This document shows positions 15,962 to 24,344 of a stretch of 64,000 nucleotides of DNA, one piece after another. This stretch comes from Streptomyces sp. YS415 (GTDB lineage: Bacteria; Actinomycetota; Actinomycetes; Streptomycetales; Streptomycetaceae), in contig NZ_JAMJFL010000004.1 in assembly GCF_023544665.1 (NCBI RefSeq), forward strand, positions 248,001-312,000. Reading direction: 5' to 3'. Position numbers and translations under genes: made by a program. Below the pieces are notes generated by a model that was not told the origin of the DNA, did not search any database, and saw nothing but the letters and a program-made list of their open reading frames with translations. Numbering within the stretch: position 1 is the stretch's first letter; each line of letters starts with the position of its first letter.

Positions 15962-16085
15962 GGCACGTCTCCTACGAGACCTCGTACGGAAAGAGGCGGT
16001 CGCAGGACATCTTTTGGGTCAGGACGATCGCCGTCAAGAGCGTTCGACCAAGACAATCAAAACGATCGCGCAACGAACGTAACGC
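15962..16085 (-). promoter_or_regulatory. Promoter/operator region of the ABC operon
   Basis: This A/T-richer segment contains several half-sites resembling the palindrome at 17257: CAATCAAAACGATCG near 16044-16058, GACGATCG near 16023-16030, and AACGCTCACT at 16081-16090, which shares AACGCTCA with the lyase operator. It separates the regulator stop from the binding-protein start. The likely regulator is the adjacent DeoR/LacI-type protein; binding is inferred. Confidence 0.5.
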
Positions 16086-17177
16086 TCACTGAGTGATCGC
16101 TTCGCCGCCGCAGGACGAGCGGACCCGCAGCACCGGGAGCAGATCGAGGTGCTGGCCGGGGCCGGGCTGCTGCCCGTTCCGGCGTTCGGCGAGCCGCTGG
16201 AGCAGCAGCTTGGCGGCCAGTTCCCCGACCGAGCGCTTGGGCGGGGCGATCGCGGTGAGCGGCACGTCGGACATGCCGGCGACCTCGTCGTCGTAGGCGA
16301 TGAGGGCCAGGTCGTCAGGGACCCGCACCCCGGCGGCCTGCAGCCGCGGCACCAGCACGATCGCGTCCTCGTCGCTGTGCACCAGGGCTGCGGTGACGCC
16401 CCGCTTGTGCACGGCGTCGACGAGGTGGTCGACGCTCGCCTCGTAGTCGCCGTGCTCGCGCACCGCGGGGGCGTCGATGTCGACGTCGAGCCCCAGCGCC
16501 TGCACGGCGGCCCGGAATCCGGCGGTGATCTGCACCGCGTGCGGGCCCTCCTGGAGCACTGCGGTGATCTTCCGGTGGCCGAGGGCGGCGAAGTGGCCGA
16601 CGGCCACGGCGGCGCCGTGGGCGCGGTCGGTGCGGACCCGGTCCAGGACGGCGGCGGGGTTGCCGGGCGGGGCCGAGCGTTCGACCAGCACGGCCGGGAC
16701 GTCGTGCTCCAGCAGCCACTTCTCCTGGCCGTCCTCGGGCACGCCGCCGAACCAGCTGGGTGCGACGAGCAGCCCCTCCGCTCCCCCGGCGATGAGGTGT
16801 TCGGCCTGGACGGAGTCCTCCGCGTCGACGTACCCGGAGACCCCGAGGACCAGCCGTCCGCCCTGGGCCGCGACGGCCTCCCGGGCGCCGTGGACGATGT
16901 CGGCGAAGATGTAGTTCGTGGTCGGCACGATCATTCCGATCACCGCGCCCCCGGTACCCGCGGGGCGCTCGCGGGGTTCGACGGCCGCGTCCTCCGGCCA
17001 CACCACCGCGCCGTGCAATCGGTGCACCCGGCCCTGCGCGGCCAGCGCCTCCACGTCCCGTCTCAACGTGACCGCGGAGACGCCGAGTTCGGCGGCGAGA
17101 TCGGCGACCCGGATGCTGCGCCGTTCGCGGACGAGCTCGAGCACCCGCTCATGACGCTGGTCGACATGGAGTCGCAT
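16086..17177 (-). CDS. Transcriptional regulator: DeoR-type HTH fused to LacI-type sugar-binding domain
   Basis: A 363-aa protein from ATG 17177 after GGGGGAA. Residues ~8-60 are a DeoR-type helix-turn-helix (IRVADLAAELGVSAVTLRRD, then VHRLHGAVV, the usual DeoR HGGA-like end). From ~residue 75 to the end there is a periplasmic-binding-protein-like sensor of the LacI/GalR type (IGMIVPTTNYIFADIVHGA, GHRKITAVL, LALIAYDDEVAGM, LTAIAPPKRSVGELAA). It would repress or activate in response to a free sugar, not a phosphosugar. It lies just upstream of the ABC operon on the same strand and probably controls both it and itself. Confidence 0.85.
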   Translation of the reverse strand: MRLHVDQRHERVLELVRERRSIRVADLAAELGVSAVTLRRDVEALAAQGRVHRLHGAVVWPEDAAVEPRERPAGTGGAVIGMIVPTTNYIFADIVHGAREAVAAQGGRLVLGVSGYVDAEDSVQAEHLIAGGAEGLLVAPSWFGGVPEDGQEKWLLEHDVPAVLVERSAPPGNPAAVLDRVRTDRAHGAAVAVGHFAALGHRKITAVLQEGPHAVQITAGFRAAVQALGLDVDIDAPAVREHGDYEASVDHLVDAVHKRGVTAALVHSDEDAIVLVPRLQAAGVRVPDDLALIAYDDEVAGMSDVPLTAIAPPKRSVGELAAKLLLQRLAERRNGQQPGPGQHLDLLPVLRVRSSCGGEAITQ

Positions 17178-17256
17178 GGGGTTCCCCCTGGTGGGTGACA
17201 GGATCCGGGCAGCGGCATGATCCCGGAGCGCCTTACTCTACGCCCACCATCGTATC

Positions 17257-17278
17257 GATCGTTTGCGATCAAACGATC
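17257..17278. promoter_or_regulatory. Palindromic operator candidate upstream of the DeoR/LacI regulator
   Basis: GATCGTTT (17257-17264) and AAACGATC (17271-17278) are perfect 8-bp arms around GCGATC. It lies about 80 bp upstream of the regulator start and touches the stop codon of the FAD oxidoreductase gene. The symmetry and A/T content fit autoregulation by the adjacent regulator. Confidence 0.55.
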
Positions 17279-18734
17279 ACGAAGGGGAGTCCGGCTGATG
17301 CGGTTCGCGCGGTTGGAGGTGCAGGTGGGCCCCTTGGCGCAGGAGGGTGCGCTGGACGAGGTGGTGGGGCACCGCGCGGGGGGTGCGGCCGAGGCGGACG
17401 GCGAGGGCGGCGCAGGCACCGGCGGCCTGGCCGGTCGCCATCGCGATCGGCATGACGCGGTAGGACGAGTGGGCCACGTGGGAGCCGGAGATGCAGCGGC
17501 CGGCGACCAGCAGGCGTTCGGTGTCCCGGGGCAGCAGACAGCGCAGGGGGATGTCGTAGAAGCTGCCGCGCGGGACGCGCTTGAGGACGGTGCCGCTGCC
17601 CCGCGGGTTGTGGATGTCCACGGGGTAGGCGCCGTGCGCGACGGCGTCGGGGAAGGACCGTGCCGCGAGGATGTCGTGGCCGGTGAGGTGGTAGTCGCCG
17701 AGGATGCGGCGGGTCTCGCGTACACCGATCTGGACGCCGCTCTGCGCGATGTAGGAGTCCTCGAAGCCGGGCACGCGCTGCCGCAGGAACCGGTCGATCT
17801 GGGCCAGTTGGCGGCGGGCCTGGAACTCGGCGCGGCTGAGGTCCCACACGTCGGTGCCGAGCGCCCGGGTGACCCGGGTGCTGTTGACGCTGACCTCGTT
17901 GGGGTGCGGGGTGCCGAAGAAGAGCATGTCCTCGCGGGGCAGGCGCAGTTCACCGGCCTCGGTGGCCTCCCGCACCAGGTCCCACAGCCCGTGCACGCCC
18001 CGCCACTGGTCGGGATGGTCCTGGACGTACTCGGCGAACCGCGGCTGGAGGAAGTCGACGACGCGGAACATGAGCGTCATCGGCTGGACGAGCCCGTCCT
18101 CCGGTCGTCCTATCTCGTACGGCGCCCCGCAGGCGGCGGCGATGTCGCCGTCCCCGGTGCCGTCGATGACGATCCCGGCGTCGATCACGACCGGGCCCGA
18201 CTTGGTCTCGAAGACCACCCGCCAGCCGTCGTCGAGGGGCAGTGCGGTGGAGGCGAAGGAGTGGAAGAGCATCCGCACGCCCGCCTCGTCGAGCAGGTCG
18301 AGGAGGACGAGTTTGTAGGTCTCCGGGTCGAAGGGGACGGTGTAGCCGGTCTCGGGGGACGGCGGCACGCAGCCGCCGCGCGCGGTGAGCCGGTCCAGCA
18401 GCACCCACAGGAAGCCCGCCACCACGGCCTCGCCCTCGCCGTGGTCGGTGGGCAGCAGCCGGCCGAGCCGGCCGGTGTCGTCGAAGACGGCCTGTTTCTG
18501 CTCGTTGTGGAAGGACATCAGCGGCATGACCAGGGCCACGGTGGCATTGCCGCCGAGGAAGCCGTAGCGCTCGACGAGGACGACGTCGGCACCGGCCTCG
18601 GCCGCCGCGTACGCCGCCGCGGTGCCGGCCGGTCCGCCGCCGACGACCAGCACGTCCGTCCGGCCGCCGTGGCGTGCCGGACGGGGCGGGAGGGTGACGG
18701 TCCGGTTGGGCTCGGGCGGGGTGAGGATCGGCAT
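17277..18734 (-). CDS. FAD-dependent oxidoreductase (FAD_oxidored type, 485 aa)
   Basis: A Rossmann FAD-binding motif VLVVGGGPAGTAAAYAAAEAG lies near residue 30 (parts VLVVGGGPAGTAAA and YAAAEAG), followed by DVVLVERYGFLGGNAT. This 'GFLGGNAT' segment is typical of the FAD-dependent oxidoreductases that include fumarate-reductase-like and xanthan-like sugar oxidising proteins (Pfam FAD_oxidored). IVIDGTGDGDIAAACGA and LLVAGRCISGSHVAHSSYRVMP complete the FAD site. No signal peptide is seen, so it is cytoplasmic. The same strand and proximity to the sugar regulon suggest oxidation of a sugar derivative; this is unproven. Confidence 0.75.
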   Translation of the reverse strand: MPILTPPEPNRTVTLPPRPARHGGRTDVLVVGGGPAGTAAAYAAAEAGADVVLVERYGFLGGNATVALVMPLMSFHNEQKQAVFDDTGRLGRLLPTDHGEGEAVVAGFLWVLLDRLTARGGCVPPSPETGYTVPFDPETYKLVLLDLLDEAGVRMLFHSFASTALPLDDGWRVVFETKSGPVVIDAGIVIDGTGDGDIAAACGAPYEIGRPEDGLVQPMTLMFRVVDFLQPRFAEYVQDHPDQWRGVHGLWDLVREATEAGELRLPREDMLFFGTPHPNEVSVNSTRVTRALGTDVWDLSRAEFQARRQLAQIDRFLRQRVPGFEDSYIAQSGVQIGVRETRRILGDYHLTGHDILAARSFPDAVAHGAYPVDIHNPRGSGTVLKRVPRGSFYDIPLRCLLPRDTERLLVAGRCISGSHVAHSSYRVMPIAMATGQAAGACAALAVRLGRTPRAVPHHLVQRTLLRQGAHLHLQPREPHQPDSPS

Positions 18735-18755
18735 CGGGGCTCCCGTCGGGGGCGG

Positions 18756-19973
18756 TCAGGCCGGTCGCGCCTGCGGGCCGGCCAGGCTCAGATGGGCGTG
18801 TTCGGCGTGCTGTGCGCCGCCCGTGCCGCCGTCGAGGCTGTCCAGCAGGGTCCCGCAGCGCACGCAGGTCTCCCGGGCCAGCGCCTGCAGGCCGTGCACC
18901 CGGTTCCTCAGGTCGTCCTGGCGCAGCGGGAACTCGTCCCAGAGCCGGTCCACCTCCGCCAGCAGCAGTCCGGCCTGCTCCCTCGCGACGCCCACCAGGG
19001 CGGGGGCGCCGGTCCGGCGGGCGAAGTCGAAGACCTTCCCGGAGTACGGCAGCGGCAGCACGGGCAGCCCGGTGAGCGCGGCGAAGATCACGACGTGCAG
19101 GCGCATGCCGACGACGATGTCCAGGTGGCTCATGAAGCCGAGGATCTCGCCCGGGCTGTAGGAGTTGTTGAGGATGCGTCCCCGGTCCGGGGCGCTCATC
19201 CGGGACAGCACCCCGTGGGCGTGCCGTACGTCCTGGCGTTCCATCGGGACGAAGACGATGTGCGCCTCCAGGCGCCGGGCCAGGAAGTCGGCGACGTCGG
19301 CGAGCAGGGCGTGGTAGTCGGCCTCGTCGAGCTTCTCTGCCGCTCTGCCGGGTTCCCGGACGGACATCCCGACCAGCCGGGCGTCCAAGGGCAGCCCTTC
19401 GTGGCGCATCATCTGCTCGGTGAAGGGCTCCGGCGGCAGGAGCAGTGCCGGGTCGGCGGTGACGGTGAGGTCGCGCTCGATGCCGACCTCCTCCAGGACC
19501 AGGCGGGACTCCTCGTCGCGGACCACGACGTCGGTCATCTCCGGAAGGACGGCGCGGACGGCCTCCCGGTCGTCGGCGTCGCGCAGGGGGCCGGCGCCGA
19601 CGGCGTAGGCGAAGGTGGGCACCCCGCGTTCGTGTGCCGCCCGCACCAGGCGCAGATAGCGGCGCGCCTCGCCGTCGTAGAGGATGCCGCCGCCGCCGAG
19701 GACCAGCAGGTCCAGGCTGCCGAGGGTGTCGAGCACGGGCTTTTGCGGGACGCCCTCCCAGTCCACGACCTCATCGGCCTGCGGCTGGTGGAGGCGGGTG
19801 TGTTCGGCGTTGCGGCTGAAGACGACGAGCCGGGCGTCCGGGCGGTGGGCGCGCAGACAGCTCATGATGCACTTGAGGATCGCCTCGTCGCCGGTGTTGC
19901 AGCCGCCGTAGCTTCCGAGCAGGCCGATCCGCAGATCCGACGGAGCAGTCGGCTGAAGCTGGTCGTGGGTCAT
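18756..19973 (-). CDS. Polysaccharide pyruvyl transferase family protein (CsaB-like)
   Basis: A 405-aa protein. ATG 19973 is chosen because GGAG precedes it and upstream in-frame codons are non-coding in composition. It opens with LRIGLLGSYGGCNTGDEAILKCIM, the G-Y/N-x-GDEA signature of pyruvyl transferases (quoted parts GLLGSYGGCNTGDEA). LLVLGGGGILYDG, FAYAVGAGPLRD, VVVRDEESRLVLE and SHLDIVVGMRLHVVIFAA follow, the last being the conserved R-x-H loop. CsaB-type enzymes put a pyruvate ketal on cell-wall polysaccharide from phosphoenolpyruvate. It lies downstream of the heptose cluster, after a 280-bp gap, and 21 bp before the FAD oxidoreductase. Confidence 0.85.
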   Translation of the reverse strand: MTHDQLQPTAPSDLRIGLLGSYGGCNTGDEAILKCIMSCLRAHRPDARLVVFSRNAEHTRLHQPQADEVVDWEGVPQKPVLDTLGSLDLLVLGGGGILYDGEARRYLRLVRAAHERGVPTFAYAVGAGPLRDADDREAVRAVLPEMTDVVVRDEESRLVLEEVGIERDLTVTADPALLLPPEPFTEQMMRHEGLPLDARLVGMSVREPGRAAEKLDEADYHALLADVADFLARRLEAHIVFVPMERQDVRHAHGVLSRMSAPDRGRILNNSYSPGEILGFMSHLDIVVGMRLHVVIFAALTGLPVLPLPYSGKVFDFARRTGAPALVGVAREQAGLLLAEVDRLWDEFPLRQDDLRNRVHGLQALARETCVRCGTLLDSLDGGTGGAQHAEHAHLSLAGPQARPA

Positions 19974-20253
19974 CCGGAGCTCCTGTACGACGGAGGTGCG
20001 GGACCCGGGGCCGCGCCCATGGCTGCGGCTGGGTCCGGTGGTCGAAGCACGCCCTGGGGGCGTCGGGCCCGGGTTGCCCGGGCGTTGCGGGGAGAAACCT
20101 GAGGGCGGGCCTGGCCGACAGCGGTGCGGCCTTAGGGACAGTATGGGTGGCATTGTGCCGCGTGGCCTTCCCGCGGCGGCGGATTCCCGGCGGGTACCCG
20201 CCTCGCGGTGACGATGCCGGTCTGATCCCTTGGATCGAGTGCGGAGTGGTGGA

Positions 20254-21207
20254 TCACCCTGGCGGCGGTACGGGTGTGTCGTCCGGGTCGGTTCGGGTCC
20301 GCGCCGCCTCTTCGTCCAGGAGCCGGGCCGCGTGCTCGACGTGGGGCGGCAGCCGTCTGCGCCGGGCGAGGGCCGCGGGCAGCCGGGCGATCACCTCGCG
20401 CAGGGCGTGGCGGGCGCCGGGTCGGCCGGCCAGGGCGTCGGCCGCCAGGCGGGTGGTGCTGCGCAGGGCGACCCGGAGGGGGCGGCGCAGCCACCGGGTG
20501 AGCACCTCGTTGCGGCGGGCCAGATGGCTGCGGCCGTGGCGGGACGACGGCTCGGGGTGGTGGTGGGCGGTCAGGGTGGGCACGTAGGTGACACCCCAGC
20601 CGGCGGCGGTGAGGTCGTAGGCGAGCAGGGTCTCCTCGCCGTTGAAGAAGAGCAGGGGGTGGAAGCCGCCGACGGCGAGGAAGGCGTCCTTGCGCACCAC
20701 GCCGGCGCAGGCGAGGAAGCCCAGCACCGGCTGCCCGGGCAGGTCGGCTTGCGCGGGCAGCGGTGAGGCCGCGAGGAGGGTGTTGAGGGGGTCCTCGGTG
20801 TGGTCCGGGCCGACGAGGGTGCGGGCGGTGACCAGGCCGAGCCGGGGGTGGGTGTCGAGCAGGTCGGCGGCCTGCCGCAGGGCGCCGGGCGCCCACCAGG
20901 AGTCGTCGTCGCTGAACGCGACGTAGGGCGTGTCCGCGTGCCGGGCGGCGAGGTTGCGGCCGAGGGCGCCGGTGTTGCGGTGGGGTTCGACCAGCCGGGT
21001 GGTGGCCGGGTGGCGGCGTACGGCGGCGGTCGTGGCGGCGTCGGAGCCGTTGTCGACGACGATCACGGGCGGCCGTTCGGGGAGTGCGGACAGCGCGTCG
21101 AGCGTGCGCAGCACGCTGCGGGGCCGGTCGCGGGTGATCACCGCGACCGTGACCCGCCCGTCGGGGGCGTCAGCCGCGGGAGGCGGGGGCGGTGGCACGG
21201 ACGTCAT
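20254..21207 (-). CDS. Family 2 glycosyltransferase (317 aa)
   Basis: A proline-rich N-terminus leads into VTVAVITRDRPRSVLRTL, VIVVDNGSD and RNTGALGRNLAARH, with the metal-binding DxD-like SDDDSWW near residue 100. GGFHPLLFFNGEETLLAYDL gives the acceptor loop (HHHPEPSSRHG ends the domain). It is cytoplasmic and would add one sugar to a growing glycan. Its start lies inside the end of the upstream GT9 gene (38-bp overlap, 21170-21207). It is the last gene of the coupled heptose cluster. Confidence 0.85.
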   Translation of the reverse strand: MTSVPPPPPPAADAPDGRVTVAVITRDRPRSVLRTLDALSALPERPPVIVVDNGSDAATTAAVRRHPATTRLVEPHRNTGALGRNLAARHADTPYVAFSDDDSWWAPGALRQAADLLDTHPRLGLVTARTLVGPDHTEDPLNTLLAASPLPAQADLPGQPVLGFLACAGVVRKDAFLAVGGFHPLLFFNGEETLLAYDLTAAGWGVTYVPTLTAHHHPEPSSRHGRSHLARRNEVLTRWLRRPLRVALRSTTRLAADALAGRPGARHALREVIARLPAALARRRRLPPHVEHAARLLDEEAARTRTDPDDTPVPPPG

Positions 21208-22306
21208 CTCCCTCGCGGGCGGCGGCGTGCAGCAGGGTCAGCGCGGCGGTGGTGACCTCGGAGGTGGTGATCCGCAGCAGTTGGGGGTCGGGCGCGTCGC
21301 CGTGCGGATCGCCGGGCGGGCCCGGTTTCCACAGGGCGATGTGGCGGGCGAGGGGCGGCGGGCCCCACAGGTCGGGTGCCACCGGTCCGAAGAGCGTCAC
21401 CGTCGGCGTGCCGTGGGCCACGGCCAGGTGGGCGAGTCCGGTGTCGCCGCTGACGACGAGCGCGGCCCGGGCGACGAGCGCGGACAGTTCGCCGTAGGGC
21501 AGGCCGCCGCTCAGTACGTCGTGCGGGGGCAGGCCGGCGCCGCGGGCGACGTCGGCGACCAGGTCGTCCTCGGCGGGCCCGCCGGTGACGACCACGCGGT
21601 GGCCGGCGGCGCACAGGCGCTGTGCCACTTCGGCGTACCGCTCGTGCGGCCAGCGGCGTGCGGCGGCCTCCGCGCCCGGGTGGACGACGACGGCTCCTGG
21701 CGCCGGGGAGGGGGTGCCGGGCGCGGGCAGCCGCAGGTCACCGGGGTCGGCGGTGATGCCGTAGGAGGCCAGGAAGCGGCACCACCGTTGGCGTTCGTGC
21801 TCGTCGGGCCGCCATATGGGGGGCCGGGTGGGGTCGGCGTGGGCCAGGAGTCTGCGGGGGGTGAGGGCGGCCAGCGCGTCGCGGCTGGCCGAGCCGTTGC
21901 CGTGCAGGTCGATGGCGATGTCCGGGGGCGGCCCGGCCCAGTGCTCGAGCGACGGCACGGCCCGGCCCGGTGCCTCGGCGGGCAGGACGTCGTCGACGGC
22001 ACCGGTGGCCAGCGCGGCCTCGCGGAGCGCCGGCGGCAGCGCCAGGACGACGCGGTGGCCGCCGAAGGCCCGCCGTATCCCGCGCAGGGCGGGCACGGCG
22101 GCGAGCAGATCGCCGAGCCCCAGCGCCCGCAGCACCAGCAGGCGCGGCCGGGGTGACGTACCCCCGGCACGTCCTGCGGGCGCCTCAGGAGGGGCCACCT
22201 TCTGCGCATCCCCCGACCGGCGCGTACCCGCAGTGGCCGACGGCTCCGCGCCGCCGTCGGGTGCGCTCGGCGTCTCGCTCGGCGGGGGCCCGGACGGCTG
22301 CGTCAC
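21170..22306 (-). CDS. Family 9 glycosyltransferase (heptosyltransferase type)
   Basis: A 378-aa protein from GTG 22306, with GGAGG 7 nt upstream and a 4-bp GTGA overlap with hldE. A disordered ~50-residue Pro/Ala/Ser-rich N-terminus precedes LLVLRALGLGDLLAAVPALRG, the GLGD nucleotide-sugar motif of the ADP-heptose:LPS heptosyltransferases. VVVHPGAEAAARRWPHERYAEV, VVTGGPAEDDLV, VSGDTGLAHLAVAHGTPTVTLFGP complete the fold (quoted in parts). Given the linked ADP-heptose genes, transfer of heptose is the best guess. Confidence 0.85.
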   Translation of the reverse strand: MTQPSGPPPSETPSAPDGGAEPSATAGTRRSGDAQKVAPPEAPAGRAGGTSPRPRLLVLRALGLGDLLAAVPALRGIRRAFGGHRVVLALPPALREAALATGAVDDVLPAEAPGRAVPSLEHWAGPPPDIAIDLHGNGSASRDALAALTPRRLLAHADPTRPPIWRPDEHERQRWCRFLASYGITADPGDLRLPAPGTPSPAPGAVVVHPGAEAAARRWPHERYAEVAQRLCAAGHRVVVTGGPAEDDLVADVARGAGLPPHDVLSGGLPYGELSALVARAALVVSGDTGLAHLAVAHGTPTVTLFGPVAPDLWGPPPLARHIALWKPGPPGDPHGDAPDPQLLRITTSEVTTAALTLLHAAAREGDDVRATAPASRG

Positions 22307-23718
22307 CGTCGCCTCCGCGCCGGCGTCGTGGTGGAGGGCGTCAGGGCCGCCCGTTCGGCGATGCCGGTGGTGGAGCGGCCGTCGAGGTAGGGGAACAGGA
22401 CGACCTGTCCGCCCCAGCTCTCCACCAGCGGGGTCTCCGGCAGCGGGGTGCGGGCGTAGTCGCCGCCCTTGGCCCAGATGTGCGGGCGCAGCTCGGCGAG
22501 GAGGCGTTCGGGGGTGTCCTCGTCGAAGACGGCGACGGCGTCCACGCACTCCAGGGCCCGCAGCACCCGGACCCGGTCGGCGACCGGGACGAAGGGGCGT
22601 CCTCCGCCCTTGCGCCGGCGCACGGACGCGTCCGAGTTGACGCACACCACCAGGCAGTCCCCGGTGCGCCGGGCGGCCTGCAGCAGGGCGACGTGCCCGG
22701 CGTGCAGGAGGTCGAAGCAGCCGCCGGCGGCCACCACGGTGCCGCCCGCGGCCCGTACCCGGGCGGCGGTGCGCAGCGCGTCGTCCGTCGGTTCCGTCTC
22801 GGCGGGGCCGGCAGCGGGGTCCGGGGTGACGCTGACGGATCCGGCGCCGCCCTCGGCGACGTACCGGGTGGCGGCGTGCACGGCTCCCCGTACGGCCGTC
22901 TCGACGATCTCGCCGTCCGCGAGGAGTCCGGCGGCGGTCGCCGCGAACCGGTCCCCCGCACCGCACGCGTCGCCCTCCGCGGTGACCGGCGAGGGCACCA
23001 GCAGGGGTGTTCCGCCGTGCGAGAGCAGGGCGCCGCGACCGCCCAGCGTGACGGCCACCGAGGCGGCGCGCCACAGGTTCACGAGCCGGTCGGCGTCCTG
23101 GGCGGCAGCGTGCAGTTCGCCGCCCGGGCGGGCCTCGCCGTCGCGGCGGGCGAAGGCCTGCGCCTCGCTCGACGAGGGGGTCGCCAGCCGTACGCCCGGC
23201 ACGGGCTGACGCCCGCGCGGGTGCGGGTCCCAGACGACGGGGACCCGCGCGGCCGCGTCGGCGAGCGGGTCGCGCAGGGCGTCGGCGGTGCCGCGGCCGT
23301 AGTCGGCGACGAGGACGGCCGACGCCTCGGCGACGGCCTGACATGCCTGCCGGGTGCTCTCGAGGGTCCGGCCGTCGCCGTCGTCCAGGCGCAGCAGCGG
23401 CCGGTCGTCGGCGAGGACGCGGGTCTTGCTCGACAGGGATCCGGTGAGCGGGAGTTCCACGAGGTGGACCCGGCCCGCCAGCAGCCGGCGCAGGGTGGCG
23501 CTGGCCGGGTCGTCGCCCAGCGCGGTGACCAGGGTGACCGGCCGGCCGTCGGCGGCGGCCAGGCAGGCGGCGAGTGCCGCTCCCCCGGGCCGGGTGGCGC
23601 GCCGGGTGTCGCTGACGACGGGCACGGGCGCGTCGGGGGCCAGGCGCTCGACCCGGCCGCAGATGTCGTGGTCGAGCAGGGCGTCCCCGACGACCAGCAG
23701 GGCGGCCCGGGTGCTCAT
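22303..23718 (-). CDS. hldE: Bifunctional heptose 7-phosphate kinase / heptose 1-phosphate adenylyltransferase
   Basis: A 471-aa protein from ATG 23718, preceded by GGGAGGTCAC. The N-terminal ~310 residues are a PfkB/ribokinase-type kinase: RLAPDAPVPVV, TALGDD, VLVADYGRGTA and the catalytic GDACGAGDRFAATAA. The C-terminal ~150 residues are a nucleotidyltransferase with GGCFDLLHAGHVALLQ (HxGH-type site) and VNSDASVRRRKG. It phosphorylates D-glycero-D-manno-heptose 7-phosphate at C1, then (after GmhB) transfers AMP to form ADP-heptose. Both domains look intact and in the E. coli HldE order. It overlaps gmhA by 4 bp. Confidence 0.92.
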   Translation of the reverse strand: MSTRAALLVVGDALLDHDICGRVERLAPDAPVPVVSDTRRATRPGGAALAACLAAADGRPVTLVTALGDDPASATLRRLLAGRVHLVELPLTGSLSSKTRVLADDRPLLRLDDGDGRTLESTRQACQAVAEASAVLVADYGRGTADALRDPLADAAARVPVVWDPHPRGRQPVPGVRLATPSSSEAQAFARRDGEARPGGELHAAAQDADRLVNLWRAASVAVTLGGRGALLSHGGTPLLVPSPVTAEGDACGAGDRFAATAAGLLADGEIVETAVRGAVHAATRYVAEGGAGSVSVTPDPAAGPAETEPTDDALRTAARVRAAGGTVVAAGGCFDLLHAGHVALLQAARRTGDCLVVCVNSDASVRRRKGGGRPFVPVADRVRVLRALECVDAVAVFDEDTPERLLAELRPHIWAKGGDYARTPLPETPLVESWGGQVVLFPYLDGRSTTGIAERAALTPSTTTPARRRR

Positions 23719-24344
23719 GTGACCTCCCCCGCCGCGTCCTGGGTGACGAACGCCCAGGGTTCCTCGGGCCGGGGCGCTCCCACGATCCGGTCGAAGGCCT
23801 CGCAGAGCATGTGGACGGCGACCAGGTGCAGTTCCTGGACGGTGGCCGATGTCGCCGCGGCCACGCACAGGGTGTCGTCGGCGGCGTCGGCGAGGGGGTT
23901 GGGGGCGGGGCCGGTGAGCGCCCACACGGTCATGCCGTGGCGGTGGGCCTCGCTCGCCGCGACGAGGAGGTTCTCGCTGGCGCCACTGGTGGACAGCAGC
24001 ATCAGCACGTCCCCGGAGCGGCCGTGCGCCGCCACCTGCCGGGCGAAGATCTCCTGGACGCCGTAGTCGTTGGCGATGGCGGTGGTGGAGGAGGTGTCGG
24101 CGTGCAGGGCGAGCGCGGAGAACGGCGGCCGGTCGTCGCGGTAGCGGCCGACCAGTTCGGCGGTCAGGTGCTGGGCCTGGGCGGCGCTGCCGCCGTTGCC
24201 GGCGACGAGCAGCCGGGAGCCCGCGCCGAGGCGGGCGGCCAGGTCGGTGCCCCAGCGTTCGAGGCGCGGGCCGCCGTAGTCGCGGAACCCTTCGAGGGCC
24301 CTCATCAGGGCGTCGCAGTGCGTGACGTCGGTGGCGAGTGTCAT
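23715..24344 (-). CDS. gmhA: Phosphoheptose (sedoheptulose 7-phosphate) isomerase, SIS domain
   Basis: A 209-aa protein from ATG 24344, overlapping the upstream glycosyltransferase by ATGA. Typical GmhA motifs are present: RLLVAGNGGSAAQAQHLTAE (near residue 43), STSGASENLLVAA, and the C-terminal ATVQELHLVAVHMLCEAFD, which carries the catalytic Glu/His region. It converts sedoheptulose 7-phosphate from the pentose phosphate pathway into D-glycero-D-manno-heptopyranose 7-phosphate, the first committed heptose step. The length is normal for the family. Confidence 0.92.
   Translation of the reverse strand: MTLATDVTHCDALMRALEGFRDYGGPRLERWGTDLAARLGAGSRLLVAGNGGSAAQAQHLTAELVGRYRDDRPPFSALALHADTSSTTAIANDYGVQEIFARQVAAHGRSGDVLMLLSTSGASENLLVAASEAHRHGMTVWALTGPAPNPLADAADDTLCVAAATSATVQELHLVAVHMLCEAFDRIVGAPRPEEPWAFVTQDAAGEVT

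Noticed and set aside
17217..20102. A 961-codon plus-strand frame
   Set aside because: It runs opposite the FAD oxidoreductase and pyruvyl-transferase genes, which have intact motifs, and its own sequence has none.
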